Positions 17,056 through 25,808 of a stretch of 64,000 nt of DNA are shown here, piece after piece. The DNA is taken from assembly GCA_048268845.1 (NCBI GenBank), contig JBLWUQ010000008.1, positions 1 to 64,000 on the forward strand, given 5' to 3'. The notes beneath the pieces were generated by a model. That model did not search any database. It worked only from the letters and a program-made list of their open reading frames with translations, and was not told the DNA's origin. A program made the position numbers and the translations under genes. The DNA comes from Muriiphilus sp048268845. GTDB lineage: Bacteria; Pseudomonadota; Alphaproteobacteria; Rhodobacterales; Rhodobacteraceae. Numbering within the stretch: the first letter of the stretch is position 1; each line of letters starts with the position of its first letter.

Positions 17056-17841
17056 CTACCTGTTTGCGTTGGCAAGGTGTTTGCGCAGGAAATTCCGGGT
17101 GCGTTCGCTGTCGGGGTTGCGAAAGATCTTCTCCGGCGGGCCTTCCTCGACCACGACGCCCTGATCCATGAACAGGACCCGGTCGCAGACCGATTCCGCG
17201 AACCCCATCTCGTGGGTGACGATCACCATCGTCATGTGTTCCTCGGCCAGCTTCTTCATCACCAGATTGACCTCCTCGACCAGTTCCGGGTCGAGCGCCG
17301 ATGTGGCCTCGTCAAACAGCATCACCTTGGGTTTCATCGCCAGCGCGCGGGCAATCGCGACGCGCTGTTTCTGCCCGCCCGACAGGCGCGACGGGTAATA
17401 GTCGATCCGGTCGATCATCCCGACCTTCTCGAGCTGCTCGCGCGCCAGCGCCTCGGCCTCGTCGTCCGACAGGCCCTTGAGCATCTTCGGCGCCAGCGTC
17501 ACGTTCTCGCGCACCGAGAGGTGCGGAAACAAGTTGAAGTGCTGAAACACCATGCCGATGTTCTGGCGCACCTGATTGATGTGCTTTTCATACTGCCGGT
17601 GCGGCAGCTTCTTGTTGATCTGCACGTCCTCCAGCCAGACCTCACCCGCCGTCAGCGGGTCGAGATCGTTGATCGCGCGCAGGAGCGTCGACTTGCCCGA
17701 GCCGGACGGGCCGATGATCGCGACGATCTGGCCGCGGTTCACGTGCAGGCTGATGTCCTTCAGCACCTCGAGCTTGCCATAGCTCTTCTGCGCGTTTCGG
17801 ATGTCGAGAAAGCGTTTTTCGTCGGTCATGTTCTGGTCCAT
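17056..17841 (-). CDS. Polar amino acid ABC transporter ATP-binding protein
   Basis: A 261-aa ATPase of the GlnQ/HisP/AapP group. Walker A is GPSGSGKST, the signature is LSGGQKQR and Walker B is VMLFDEATSALDPE, all intact, with the group-specific DPLTAGEVW and HMTMVIVTHEMGFA segments. It energises the importer formed by the two permeases just upstream. The start at 17841 has a GAGG site; a second ATG four codons in is possible. It sits seven bases behind the permease stop. Confidence 0.95.
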   Translation of the reverse strand: MDQNMTDEKRFLDIRNAQKSYGKLEVLKDISLHVNRGQIVAIIGPSGSGKSTLLRAINDLDPLTAGEVWLEDVQINKKLPHRQYEKHINQVRQNIGMVFQHFNLFPHLSVRENVTLAPKMLKGLSDDEAEALAREQLEKVGMIDRIDYYPSRLSGGQKQRVAIARALAMKPKVMLFDEATSALDPELVEEVNLVMKKLAEEHMTMVIVTHEMGFAESVCDRVLFMDQGVVVEEGPPEKIFRNPDSERTRNFLRKHLANANR

Positions 17842-17848
17842 TCCGGCC

Positions 17849-18505
17849 TCAACGGGATTCCTGCACGCGGCGTTCGATCCGGCGCAGCACCCATTCCATG
17901 CCTAGGTTGATGACGTAGTAGAACGCCGCCGCGACGACGTAGAATTCGAACGGGCGGTAGGTGCGCCCGATGGCGCGCTGTGCCGACAGGGTCAGTTCCG
18001 ACACCCCGATCACCGAGACCAGCGCGGAATCCTTCAACAGCGCGATCATGTTGTTGCCGATCGGCGGGATCACGTCGCGCACCGCCTGCGGCACCACCAC
18101 CTTGCGCAGCGCCTGCCCGCGCGACATTCCAAGGGTGCGTGCGGCCTCCATCTGGCCCTTGTCCACGGCGATGATCGCGGTCTGGATCAGTTCCGAATTG
18201 TAGACCGCGAAATGCAGCCCCAGCCCGATCACCCCCGCCACGAAGGCCGGCAGGTCGATGCCCACCTGCACCAGCCCGAAATAAATCAGGAACAACTGCA
18301 ACAGCAGCGGCGTGCCCATGAACAGCCATTCGAACAGCCGGAACGGCAGCCGGATGATCCAGTGCGTATAGAGCGCGATGATGGCGAAGAAGATGCCGCC
18401 GACGAAGCTCAGGATCGCGGCCCCCAGCGTGATGCCGATGGTCCAGAGCACCCCCAGAAGGATGATGTCGAGGAACTTGGGAACGACGGTGAAATCAAGC
18501 CCCAT
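17849..18505 (-). CDS. Polar amino acid ABC transporter permease (HisM/GlnP family), second
   Basis: A 218-aa inner membrane protein of the three-TMS-core His/Glu/Gln/Arg permease family. The EAA coupling motif reads EAARTLGMSRGQALRKVVVPQA, and the following IPPIGNNMIALLKDSALVS is diagnostic of polar amino acid importers. Several hydrophobic segments surround it. It forms a heterodimer with the product of the gene 27 bp upstream. Confidence 0.93.
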   Translation of the reverse strand: MGLDFTVVPKFLDIILLGVLWTIGITLGAAILSFVGGIFFAIIALYTHWIIRLPFRLFEWLFMGTPLLLQLFLIYFGLVQVGIDLPAFVAGVIGLGLHFAVYNSELIQTAIIAVDKGQMEAARTLGMSRGQALRKVVVPQAVRDVIPPIGNNMIALLKDSALVSVIGVSELTLSAQRAIGRTYRPFEFYVVAAAFYYVINLGMEWVLRRIERRVQESR

Positions 18506-18532
18506 GCCGCGCTCCCCTGTCCGCCCGGCCGC

Positions 18533-19180
18533 TCATACGATCCGCGCCCGGCGGTCGAGCCAGGCAACGCCCCGCCCGGTCACGTAGATGATGACCATGT
18601 AGAGAACACCTGCCAGCAGGAACATCTCGAACGGCTTGTAGGTCGAGCCGATGTAGCGCTGCGCGGTATAGGTCAGCTCGATCACCGAGATCGGCGCGAC
18701 CAGCGCGGTGCCCTTGATCAGCGCGTTGATGTTGACGCCGAGCGGGCGGATCATCAGCCGCGCCGCCTGCGGCAGCACCACCTTGCGGAACGCCTGAACC
18801 CGGCTCATCCCGAGGGTGCGCGCGGCCTCGCGCTGGCCCTTGTCGATGGCGATGATCGCGCCCCGGATCGTCTCGGTCATGTAGGCGCCGATATTGACGC
18901 CCAACCCGATCACGCCCGCCGTGAAGGCGTCAAGCTGGATGCCGATCTGCGGCCCGCCGAAATAGAGGATGAAAAGCTGGATGAGCGCCGGCGTGCCCCG
19001 GATCACGCTGACATAGGCCGCCCCGATCCAGCGCAGCATCGCCAGCCGCGACAGGCGCGCCGCCGCGCCAAGCGATCCCATGATCAGCCCGAGGATGGCC
19101 GTCAGGACCGCAAGCTCGATGGTCACCCACGCCGCCTTGAGAAAGAACGGGTAGACCCTCATCATCAGATCGACGTCCAT
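18533..19180 (-). CDS. Polar amino acid ABC transporter permease (HisQ/GlnP family), first
   Basis: A 215-aa inner membrane permease that is paralogous to the neighbouring one. The EAA motif is EAARTLGMSRVQAFRKVVLPQA. The next segment (IRPLGVNINALIKGTALVAPI) deviates from the usual PPxxNxxI pattern, with RPLGVNIN in place of PPIGNN. The gene lies 29 bp behind the creatininase-family gene, which is therefore embedded between the binding protein and the permeases. Confidence 0.93.
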   Translation of the reverse strand: MDVDLMMRVYPFFLKAAWVTIELAVLTAILGLIMGSLGAAARLSRLAMLRWIGAAYVSVIRGTPALIQLFILYFGGPQIGIQLDAFTAGVIGLGVNIGAYMTETIRGAIIAIDKGQREAARTLGMSRVQAFRKVVLPQAARLMIRPLGVNINALIKGTALVAPISVIELTYTAQRYIGSTYKPFEMFLLAGVLYMVIIYVTGRGVAWLDRRARIV

Positions 19181-19209
19181 CGCGCGTTCCCGTCCCGGTC
19201 CTGGTCTGG

Positions 19210-20001
19210 CTAGTGGTGATCCCGGCGCTCGAGGATCGGCAAGGCGCGGATCTCGCGCACCAGTGCCGTGGTCTCCTCGATCGCGGCTTCAAGAAACTTC
19301 GCGCCAGTCTCGGCGTCGGCGACGGTCGGGTCGCCCATCGTGCCATCGGGCGACACTGCCGACCACCAGCGCATCAGCATTGCCTTGCCACCGCCGCGCG
19401 CCAGATCGAGGTTGAAGAACCGGCTGTCGGGGTCGTGCAGGTTCTGCGTCGCGGATTTCTCGATATGGACGTGCTCGGGGTGCAGATGCATATACATCGC
19501 CGCCTCGAACTCCCCGGCATGGGCAATGCCGCCGGTCCCGGACTTGCGGTGCTGGTTGATCCGGTCGGCGCAGAGGTTCCAGTAGCTTGCGGACACGCAG
19601 ATGATGCCGGTCTCGATCACCGTCTTGCGCGCGGCAAGGTCCAGCACCGGATGGTTCGATCCGTGCGAGTTCAGCAGCAGAATCCGGCGAAACCCGTGAT
19701 GCGCGAGCGATTTCGTGACATCGGTGACGAAGGCAAGCAGGGTCTCGGGCTGGATCCAGATCACGCCGGGAAAATCCTTGTGGTGCTCGTTGAAGCCGTA
19801 GGGGATCGGCGGCATCACCAACACCTCGTCGGGCGCGGCCGCCGCCACGCCGTTCGCCACCGCCATGCCCAGCACCGTATCGGTATCGAGCGGCATGTGC
19901 GGCCCGTGGTCCTCGGTGGCCGAGACGTTCAGGATCACCACGCGATCCTTGTCAACGTCGCGCACCTCCTGCCACGTCAGCTTGCCGTAGTCCGTCGTCA
20001 T
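19210..20001 (-). CDS. Creatininase family protein (amidohydrolase)
   Basis: A 263-aa member of the creatininase/formamide hydrolase superfamily, metal enzymes that open cyclic amides or hydrolyse formamides. Metal-ligand motifs are visible: SATEDHGPHMPLDTD (Glu, His, Asp), NSHGSNHP (normally NGHGGN, so two Gly are Ser here) and AHAGEFEA (Glu). The start at 20001 (MTTDYGKL) matches the family N-terminus, though no clear ribosome binding site is seen; a TTG start six codons earlier is possible. It lies inside a polar amino acid transporter operon, so a lactam, cyclic or N-formyl derivative of an amino acid is a reasonable substrate guess. Confidence 0.85.
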   Translation of the reverse strand: MTTDYGKLTWQEVRDVDKDRVVILNVSATEDHGPHMPLDTDTVLGMAVANGVAAAAPDEVLVMPPIPYGFNEHHKDFPGVIWIQPETLLAFVTDVTKSLAHHGFRRILLLNSHGSNHPVLDLAARKTVIETGIICVSASYWNLCADRINQHRKSGTGGIAHAGEFEAAMYMHLHPEHVHIEKSATQNLHDPDSRFFNLDLARGGGKAMLMRWWSAVSPDGTMGDPTVADAETGAKFLEAAIEETTALVREIRALPILERRDHH

Positions 20002-20059
20002 GTCGTGATCATCCCGCAAAGGCAGCCCGCCGACCGATGCCGGCGGGCCGCAAGGCGCA

Positions 20060-20845
20060 TCAGCGGATGTCGCCGCCGACCCATTTCTCGGCGATCTCGA
20101 GATAGGTTCCGTCTTCCATCATCTCGTCCAGCGCCGCCTGCATCGCGGCCCCGAGCTCGGGGTTGCCTTCGCGGATGGCGATGCCGGCGCCGAACACCTC
20201 GGTCTCGAAATCGGTGATCATCACATAGTCATACCCGCTCTCGGTCAGCGCGAGAATCCCGGCGATCGAGTCGTTCACGATGGCATCGACACGGCCGTTT
20301 TCCAGCTCGAGCAGAAGCTCCGGCAGGCCCTTGTAGGTGCGTATCTTGTAGCCCTGTTCGCGCGCCCATTCCTCGTGCGTCTCGCCCAGCGTCACGCCGA
20401 CGGTCACGCCGTCAAGCTGCGCCGCACTGGTGATGCCGCTTTCGGGCTTGGCGAAGATCGCGCGCTTGGTGGTGTAGTAGGGGCCGACGAAATCCACCAC
20501 CTCGTCGCGTTCCTCGGTGATCGACATCGAGCCGACGATGGCATCGTATTTGTTGGCCAGAAGCCCGGCGATGATGCCGTCCCATGCGGTGGTGACGATC
20601 TCGGTCTCAAGCCCCATGCGCCGCGCGATCTCGGTGCCGATGGAGGCGTCGAAGCCGACCACCTCGTTCTGGTCGTTGACGAAGTTGAACGGCGGATAGG
20701 CGCCGCTCATCGCGATCCGCAACACGCCGCGTTCCTTGATGCCTTCCAGTTCATCGGCCACGGCGCTGCCGGTGAACCCCAGGCTCGTGACCGCGGCAAT
20801 CCCGGCGGCGGCAAGCGTTTTCACAATCATCCTGCGCGTTGTCAT
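20060..20845 (-). CDS. Transporter substrate-binding protein, polar amino acid type (SBP_bac_3)
   Basis: A 261-aa periplasmic binding protein. A twin-Arg-like but probably Sec signal peptide (MTTRRMIVKTLAAAGIAAVTSLGFTGSAVA) precedes LEGIKERGVLRIAMSGAYPPFNF, the typical family start. The WDGIIAGLLANKYDAIVGSMSIT stretch is the classic signature of solute-binding family 3. The start at 20845 is fixed by a strong GGGAGAGA site. It is the first gene of the nine-gene operon and is read divergently from the LysR gene. Confidence 0.93.
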   Translation of the reverse strand: MTTRRMIVKTLAAAGIAAVTSLGFTGSAVADELEGIKERGVLRIAMSGAYPPFNFVNDQNEVVGFDASIGTEIARRMGLETEIVTTAWDGIIAGLLANKYDAIVGSMSITEERDEVVDFVGPYYTTKRAIFAKPESGITSAAQLDGVTVGVTLGETHEEWAREQGYKIRTYKGLPELLLELENGRVDAIVNDSIAGILALTESGYDYVMITDFETEVFGAGIAIREGNPELGAAMQAALDEMMEDGTYLEIAEKWVGGDIR

Positions 20846-20954
20846 ATCTCTCTCCCATGTCGGTCGTTCCGGTTTCCGGTGATCAAGCGCCGCTGCCGTC
20901 GTGACGGCCCGGCGCAGGCTCGTGCGGAACGCTTGCACGGGCGGGTGCATCATG

Positions 20955-20988
20955 CAAATAGATATCGGAAATCAGAAATATAGATTTG
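20955..20988. promoter_or_regulatory. Interrupted inverted repeat in the divergent LysR/operon promoter region
   Basis: CAAATAGATAT (20955-20965) and ATATAGATTTG (20978-20988) form an inverted repeat with 9 of 11 positions paired and a 12-nt spacer. It sits in an AT-rich patch right in front of the LysR start, in a 147-bp divergent gap. LysR-type regulators bind such imperfect T-N11-A-like palindromes, so this is a candidate operator. Confidence 0.5.
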
Positions 20989-20992
20989 CTTG

Positions 20993-21952
20993 ATGCTCAG
21001 ACCCTATGAACAACGGTTCCCGTGGAACCTCGACTGGAATCTCCTGCGCACCTTCATGGTCGTGGTCGAGCAGCGCAGCATCTCGAAAGCCGCGGATTTC
21101 CTCGGGCTGAAGCAACCGACCATCAGCGCGGCGCTCAAGCGGCTCGAGGCATCGGTCGGCCATGCGCTGATCGAGCGCAAACCCACCCGCTTCCGCGTCA
21201 CCCGCGCCGGCGAGATCCTCTATTCCGAGTGTTCCTCGATCTTCGGCGCGGTGTCGCAACTGCCGGCGCTGATGCAGGCCGGCGAGGAATCGCTGAGCGG
21301 GCATATCTCGCTGCTGATGGCCAGCCACGTCGTCTCGCCGCATTTCGACGCGGTGCTGACGACCTTCACCGAGCGGCACCCCAAGGTCACCTATTCGGTG
21401 GTGGTGGCCGAAAGCGGCGAGGTGATGAAACTGATCGAGCAGAACCGCGCCGCCTTCGGCATCTGTCTGGTCAACCGGCCGCCCAGGCACCTCGACGCGC
21501 CGGTGCTCTACCGCGAGTTCTTCGCGCTGTATTGCGGCGCGAAACACCGGCTGTTCGCCAAGCCCCGGATCACGCTGGCCGACCTGCGGGGCGAGCCTTC
21601 GGTGTCGTTCCAGACCGAGGTCGAGGGCGGGCCGCTCCAGTCCGTCGCCCAGTTGCGCGAACGCGCACGTCTGGCGCCGGGGCCGCGCGGCGTGTCGGCC
21701 AACCTGCCCGAGGTGCGGCGGATGATCGTCGCCAATATCGGCATCGGCGCGCTGCCGGTCCATGTCGCGGCGCGCGATGTGAGGCTTGGCCTGTTGCGGC
21801 AATTGCCGCCGCATGACCGCCTGCCCGCCATCGACATCCACCTTCTGACCAACCCGCGCCGCAAGATGAGCGCACCCGAGGCCGAATTGTCCGCGACCTT
21901 CCGCGCACTGCTCGGGGACAACAGCCTCGAGGAGCGGACCTATCGGCGCTAG
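20993..21952 (+). CDS. LysR family transcriptional regulator
   Basis: A 319-aa regulator. The N-terminal helix-turn-helix (WNLLRTFMVVVEQRSISKAADFLGLKQPTISAALKRLE, about residues 14-47) is textbook LysR, and the remainder is the periplasmic-binding-like effector domain. It is divergent from the transporter/aminotransferase operon and therefore probably controls it in response to the imported compound or a metabolite. The ATG at 20993 follows an in-frame TTG; no strong ribosome binding site is seen, and the start lies only five bases from a candidate operator. Confidence 0.93.
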   Translation: MLRPYEQRFPWNLDWNLLRTFMVVVEQRSISKAADFLGLKQPTISAALKRLEASVGHALIERKPTRFRVTRAGEILYSECSSIFGAVSQLPALMQAGEESLSGHISLLMASHVVSPHFDAVLTTFTERHPKVTYSVVVAESGEVMKLIEQNRAAFGICLVNRPPRHLDAPVLYREFFALYCGAKHRLFAKPRITLADLRGEPSVSFQTEVEGGPLQSVAQLRERARLAPGPRGVSANLPEVRRMIVANIGIGALPVHVAARDVRLGLLRQLPPHDRLPAIDIHLLTNPRRKMSAPEAELSATFRALLGDNSLEERTYRR

Positions 21953-22099
21953 GCTTGCCCGCCGCCAATCGCACGCGCCCACAGGCCCCCGCGCTGACAT
22001 TCGCGACGGGGTCTTGCGGTTTTTTCCGGTTGGTAAATTCGACGCCACTAGGATAACAGGATTCGAAAGCACCGGCGCAAACTTCTGGAGGTGGTCTTG

Positions 22100-23227
22100 G
22101 TGGATAAGACATACGATATCGCTGTCATCGGCGCGGGCATGGCCGGCGCATCCGTGGCGGCGGAACTGGTATCACACGCGCGCGTCGCGCTGATCGAGCG
22201 CGAGGCCCAGCCCGGCTATCACACCACCGGGCGTTCGGCGGCGATCTCGCTGCCCACCTATGGCCCGGCGCCGATCCGCGCGCTGACGCGGGCGTCGGAT
22301 GCCTTCTTTCACAACCCGCCCGAGGGCTTTGCCGCCAACGCGCTGTTCTCGCCGCGCAGCATCCTGTTCGTCGCACGCGCCGACCAGCTTGCCTCGCTCG
22401 ACGCGCTGATCGACGAGGTCCGGGGCGAGTCCGCGCTGGCGCGGCTCGATGCTGCGGGCGCAATGGCGGCCTGCCCGATGCTGCGGCCCGGATATGGTGC
22501 CGCCGCGCTGCTGGACGAGACCGGCAATGACATCGACGTGGCGGCGCTGCATCAGGGCTATCTGCGGCAACTCAAGGCGGCCGGCGGCGAGGTTCTGACC
22601 CGCACCGAGGTCAACGCGATGTCGCGCGACGGCGACGTCTGGGTGATCGACACCCGCGACGGCCCGGTCCGTGCCGGGATCGTGGTCAACGCCGCCGGGG
22701 CCTGGGCCGACGAGCTTGGCGCGCTGGCAGGGGCCGAGAGTATCGGGCTGATCCCCAAGCGGCGCACCGCCGCGGTGATCGCCGCGCCTGCGGGCACCGA
22801 CGTTCACGCCCTGCCGATGACCGTCGATATCGACGAGCAGTTCTATCTCAAGCCCGATGCCGGCCGGCTGTTGATCTCGCCCGCCGACGAAACCCCCGCG
22901 CCGCCGAGCGATGCCCAGCCGGAGGAAATCGACGTGGCGATCTGCGTCGACCGGATCGAGACCGCGTTCGAGATCCAGGTGCGCCGGATCGAGAACAAGT
23001 GGGCCGGGCTGCGCAGCTTCGTTGCCGACAAGAGCCCGGTCGCGGGCTTCTCGCAGACGGTTCCGGGGTTCTACTGGCTTGCCGGACAAGGCGGCTACGG
23101 CATCCAGTCGGCGCCGGCGCTGGCACGGTTCGCCGCGGCACAGGTCATGGACCGCGACGTGCCCGCCGACATCCTCGACGAGGGGCTCGACCCGGCTGAC
23201 CTGTCGCCCGCCCGTCTCGGCGGCTAG
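22100..23227 (+). CDS. FAD-dependent oxidoreductase, DAO family (D-arginine dehydrogenase DauA-like)
   Basis: A 375-aa flavoenzyme. The N-terminal YDIAVIGAGMAGASVAAEL binds FAD ADP. Stretches such as EREAQPGYHTTGRSAA, LIPKRRTA, FYLKPDAGRLLISPA and WAGLRSFVADKSPVAGF closely resemble what I recall of Pseudomonas DauA, which oxidises D-arginine and other D-amino acids to keto acids. DauA residues I recall as active-site Arg and Tyr seem kept (Arg in KRR, Tyr in FYLKP, Arg in GLRSF). However, His48 is Ile and Glu87, which contacts the guanidinium, falls on Ile in SPRSILF. A different, less basic amine substrate is therefore likely. GTG at 22100 is chosen for its GGAGG site at good spacing; other upstream starts are open. 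Confidence 0.82.
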   Translation: MDKTYDIAVIGAGMAGASVAAELVSHARVALIEREAQPGYHTTGRSAAISLPTYGPAPIRALTRASDAFFHNPPEGFAANALFSPRSILFVARADQLASLDALIDEVRGESALARLDAAGAMAACPMLRPGYGAAALLDETGNDIDVAALHQGYLRQLKAAGGEVLTRTEVNAMSRDGDVWVIDTRDGPVRAGIVVNAAGAWADELGALAGAESIGLIPKRRTAAVIAAPAGTDVHALPMTVDIDEQFYLKPDAGRLLISPADETPAPPSDAQPEEIDVAICVDRIETAFEIQVRRIENKWAGLRSFVADKSPVAGFSQTVPGFYWLAGQGGYGIQSAPALARFAAAQVMDRDVPADILDEGLDPADLSPARLGG

Positions 23228-23229
23228 CC

Positions 23230-23973
23230 TCAACCGGCCTGCGCGCCGCCATCGGCCACATGCACCTCGCCGGTGACGAACCCCGCCTCGGGCGAGGCGA
23301 GCCACAGATAGACGCCCGCCAGCATCTCGGGCGGTGCGCCGTCCTCGAAGCCCGCCAGCTTGACCGGGTGCAGGCTCAGCCCGTCCTTGGCGCCCTCGAC
23401 CGGCGCCAGTCCCTTGGCGATCCCGGTGGCCACCCGCCCCGGCGCGACGGCGTTGACGCGCACGCCCCGGTGGGCGAATTCGGACGCCAGCGATCTGGTC
23501 AGCGTGATCAGCCCGCCCTTGGCGGCGGAATAGGGTGCGGCATAGGCGATGCCGCGAATTCCGGCGGTCGAGGCGGTGTTGACGATCACGCCCTTCGTCT
23601 CGATCAGCGCCGGAAGGGCCGCGCGGCAGATCTCGTAGACGCTGGTCAGGTTGATCTGCAGGATACGGGCCCAGTCGTCCAGCGCGATGTCGGTGAAATG
23701 CGCCCGGTGATAGACACCGCCGACATTGACCAGCACATCAAGCCCGCCTGCCACCACCTCGCCCGCCATGCGCGCGCTGTCACCGGGGCACGAGGCGTCA
23801 TAGGTCAGCGTCTCGGCCCCGCCGATTTCTGCGGCACAATCCGCCAACCCCTCGGCGTTTATGTCGGCCAGCACCAGCCGCGCGCCCTCGCCGGCGAAGG
23901 CCAGCGCCACCGCCCGCCCGATGCCCGCAGCGGCCCCCGTCACCAGTACGCGCTTGCCTGCAAATCGCCCCAT
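23230..23973 (-). CDS. SDR family oxidoreductase (catalytically complete)
   Basis: A 247-aa classical short-chain dehydrogenase. Cofactor motif TGAAAGIGRAVA is near residue 12; the Asp in LVLADIN suggests NAD(H). The usual NNAG is NVGG. The catalytic Ser (VNTASTAG) and YSAAK pair are intact. It is the last gene of a three-gene minus-strand unit (NmrA-like, SDR, SDR) and lies two bases behind the upstream SDR. It converges with the FAD oxidoreductase gene. Substrate unknown. Confidence 0.88.
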   Translation of the reverse strand: MGRFAGKRVLVTGAAAGIGRAVALAFAGEGARLVLADINAEGLADCAAEIGGAETLTYDASCPGDSARMAGEVVAGGLDVLVNVGGVYHRAHFTDIALDDWARILQINLTSVYEICRAALPALIETKGVIVNTASTAGIRGIAYAAPYSAAKGGLITLTRSLASEFAHRGVRVNAVAPGRVATGIAKGLAPVEGAKDGLSLHPVKLAGFEDGAPPEMLAGVYLWLASPEAGFVTGEVHVADGGAQAG

Positions 23974-23975
23974 GC

Positions 23976-24842
23976 TCAGCCCCCTTTTCGCGGCGTATAG
24001 CCGTCACATTCGATGATCGGCAGATGCGTCCAGCTTTCGCCATCCGGCAGGCGCATCCACGCCCCCGCCGCCAGCGCGCCGCCGTCGACCACGATGGTCT
24101 GCCCCGTCACCCAGCCCGACAGGTCCGAGGCGAGAAACAGCGCCGCACCTGCGGAATCGCTGCCTTCGCCGAAACGCCCGATGGGAAACCAGCGATTGAG
24201 GTAGTCGCGGTTCTCCGGCGGCACGCGCGGGGTTGCGGAGATCTGCGCCGTGTTGGTGGTTTCCGGCGCGACAGCGTTGACGCGGATGTTGTCCTGCCCA
24301 AGCTCGACCGCAAGGCTTTGGGTAAAGCCGGTGATCGCCGCGTTGAAGGCGGAATAGACGGTGCAAAGCGGGATGCCCCGGAACGCCTCGACGGTGGAGA
24401 TGTTGATGATGCTGCCGCCGCCCGTGGCCTTCATCAAGGGGATCGCGGCGCGGCTGACAAGGAACATGTGCAGGAGGTTGACGCGGTAGAGATCGTCCCA
24501 TTCCTGTTCGGTGGAGTCGACGAAATAGCTCCGGTAGCCAAGGAAATCGCCGACATTGTTGACCAGCACATCAAGCTGGCCGAAGCGGGCCTCGACCTCG
24601 GCAATCACCCGTTTCACGTCCGCGCCCTCACGCACATCGGCCTCGCAGACCAGCGCCTCGACGCCCGCATCCTCCAGCGTCTTGCGCACATCGGCGGCCC
24701 GCGCGGGGTCGATCTCGGCCACCGCCACACGCATCCTGGCGCGACCGAACAGTTCCGCCGTCGCCCGCCCGATCCCGGCGCCGCCACCGGTGATCAGCGC
24801 GACCTTGCCTGCAAGCCCGAGGATGGAAATCTCATCAATCAT
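23976..24842 (-). CDS. SDR family protein with Asn in place of the catalytic Lys
   Basis: A 288-aa short-chain dehydrogenase-like protein. Cofactor motif TGGGAGIGRATA, the VNNVGDF stretch and a Ser (NISTVEAF) are present. The YxxxK active site reads YSAFN, with Asn replacing Lys; the nucleotide sequence supports this reading. The C-terminus is longer than usual and ends DGYTPRKGG. Without the Lys, normal dehydrogenase chemistry should be weak or absent, so it could be a binding or regulatory partner, or use a different mechanism. The ATG overlaps the stop of the NmrA-like gene (ATGA). Confidence 0.85.
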   Translation of the reverse strand: MIDEISILGLAGKVALITGGGAGIGRATAELFGRARMRVAVAEIDPARAADVRKTLEDAGVEALVCEADVREGADVKRVIAEVEARFGQLDVLVNNVGDFLGYRSYFVDSTEQEWDDLYRVNLLHMFLVSRAAIPLMKATGGGSIINISTVEAFRGIPLCTVYSAFNAAITGFTQSLAVELGQDNIRVNAVAPETTNTAQISATPRVPPENRDYLNRWFPIGRFGEGSDSAGAALFLASDLSGWVTGQTIVVDGGALAAGAWMRLPDGESWTHLPIIECDGYTPRKGG

Positions 24843-25756
24843 GCCGATGCCCCCGCCATGTCCACCACTTCGCGCACCGCGCGGGCGACGTCGTGGCGGG
24901 TGTATCCCAGCAGTGCGGTTTCCGCCGGGTCCGGCTCATAGGCCAGCACATTGCCGCGCCCCTGCACGATGAAGCGGTCGGGCAACAGCGGGTGGTTCTC
25001 GTCGCGCACCTCGAGCGTCACGTCGCTGCCGACCGCGTCGAACACCAGTTGGAAAAAGTCGCGGTAGCTCAGGCTTTCGTCACCGATCAGGTAGGCCTTG
25101 CCGCTTTCGGCCTTGAGCAACGCGCCCTCGATGGCCTGGGCGAGCGAGCGCACCGACATGTAGTTGGTGCCGCCGGGCGGGGCCCATGCGCCGATTTCGG
25201 GCATCTCGCCCCTGCCCCATGCCGCCAGCATCTGATAGCGTTTCGCCACGATGCCGGGGATCGCCCCGACAATCGACGGCGGGTTCAGGGTCGAGACGTT
25301 GAAACCCTCGGTCGCCAGCGCCCGCGCGCCCTCGTCCGCCAACATACGGGCGCGTACGTAGGCGTCGGTCTCGGCAATGTCCGGGCGCAGGTGGTGGTAA
25401 TAGCTGCCAAGCTGCACGAAGCGCGAAACGCCTGCGGCGCGCACCTTCTCGGCAAATTCCGGGACGCCCCGGATCTGGGTCTTGTCCCAGAACGCGGCTT
25501 CGTCGTCATCGGCGGTGATGTGGCGGATGTCGTTGCCTGCGGCAAAGACCACGGCGTCGAATTCGGCCAAGTCGGCGGGCGAAAACCCGCCCTCGGTGTA
25601 ATCGCCGATCAGCACCGGCATCTTTTCCATCGGTGTGCCGGCCGCTGCGGGCTTGCGCGCGCCAAGGGTGACGGCATGGCCCCTGGCCAGCAGATGCTGT
25701 GCCGCGTGGCCGCCGATCATGCCGGTGCCGCCAACGATCAGGATGTTCATGTTCAT
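24839..25756 (-). CDS. NAD(P)-binding protein, NmrA/extended SDR-like
   Basis: A 305-aa Rossmann-fold protein of the atypical/extended SDR group (NAD-dependent epimerase or NmrA-like). The N-terminus NILIVGGTGMIGGHAAQHL holds the GxxGxxG motif. The YxxxK equivalent seems to be YVRAR, with Arg for Lys. The C-terminal half contains INYMSV-like and AYLIGDESLSYRDFF segments seen in nucleoside-sugar epimerase relatives. Start at 25756 follows GAGGAGAGAAACGCG; a second ATG two codons on is possible. First gene of the minus-strand trio, divergent from the Liv-type operon. Confidence 0.8.
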   Translation of the reverse strand: MNMNILIVGGTGMIGGHAAQHLLARGHAVTLGARKPAAAGTPMEKMPVLIGDYTEGGFSPADLAEFDAVVFAAGNDIRHITADDDEAAFWDKTQIRGVPEFAEKVRAAGVSRFVQLGSYYHHLRPDIAETDAYVRARMLADEGARALATEGFNVSTLNPPSIVGAIPGIVAKRYQMLAAWGRGEMPEIGAWAPPGGTNYMSVRSLAQAIEGALLKAESGKAYLIGDESLSYRDFFQLVFDAVGSDVTLEVRDENHPLLPDRFIVQGRGNVLAYEPDPAETALLGYTRHDVARAVREVVDMAGASA

Positions 25757-25808
25757 CGCGTTTCTCTCCTCGGGTTCGCGCGCAGCATCGGTGCGCGAGG
25801 GCCCGCCG

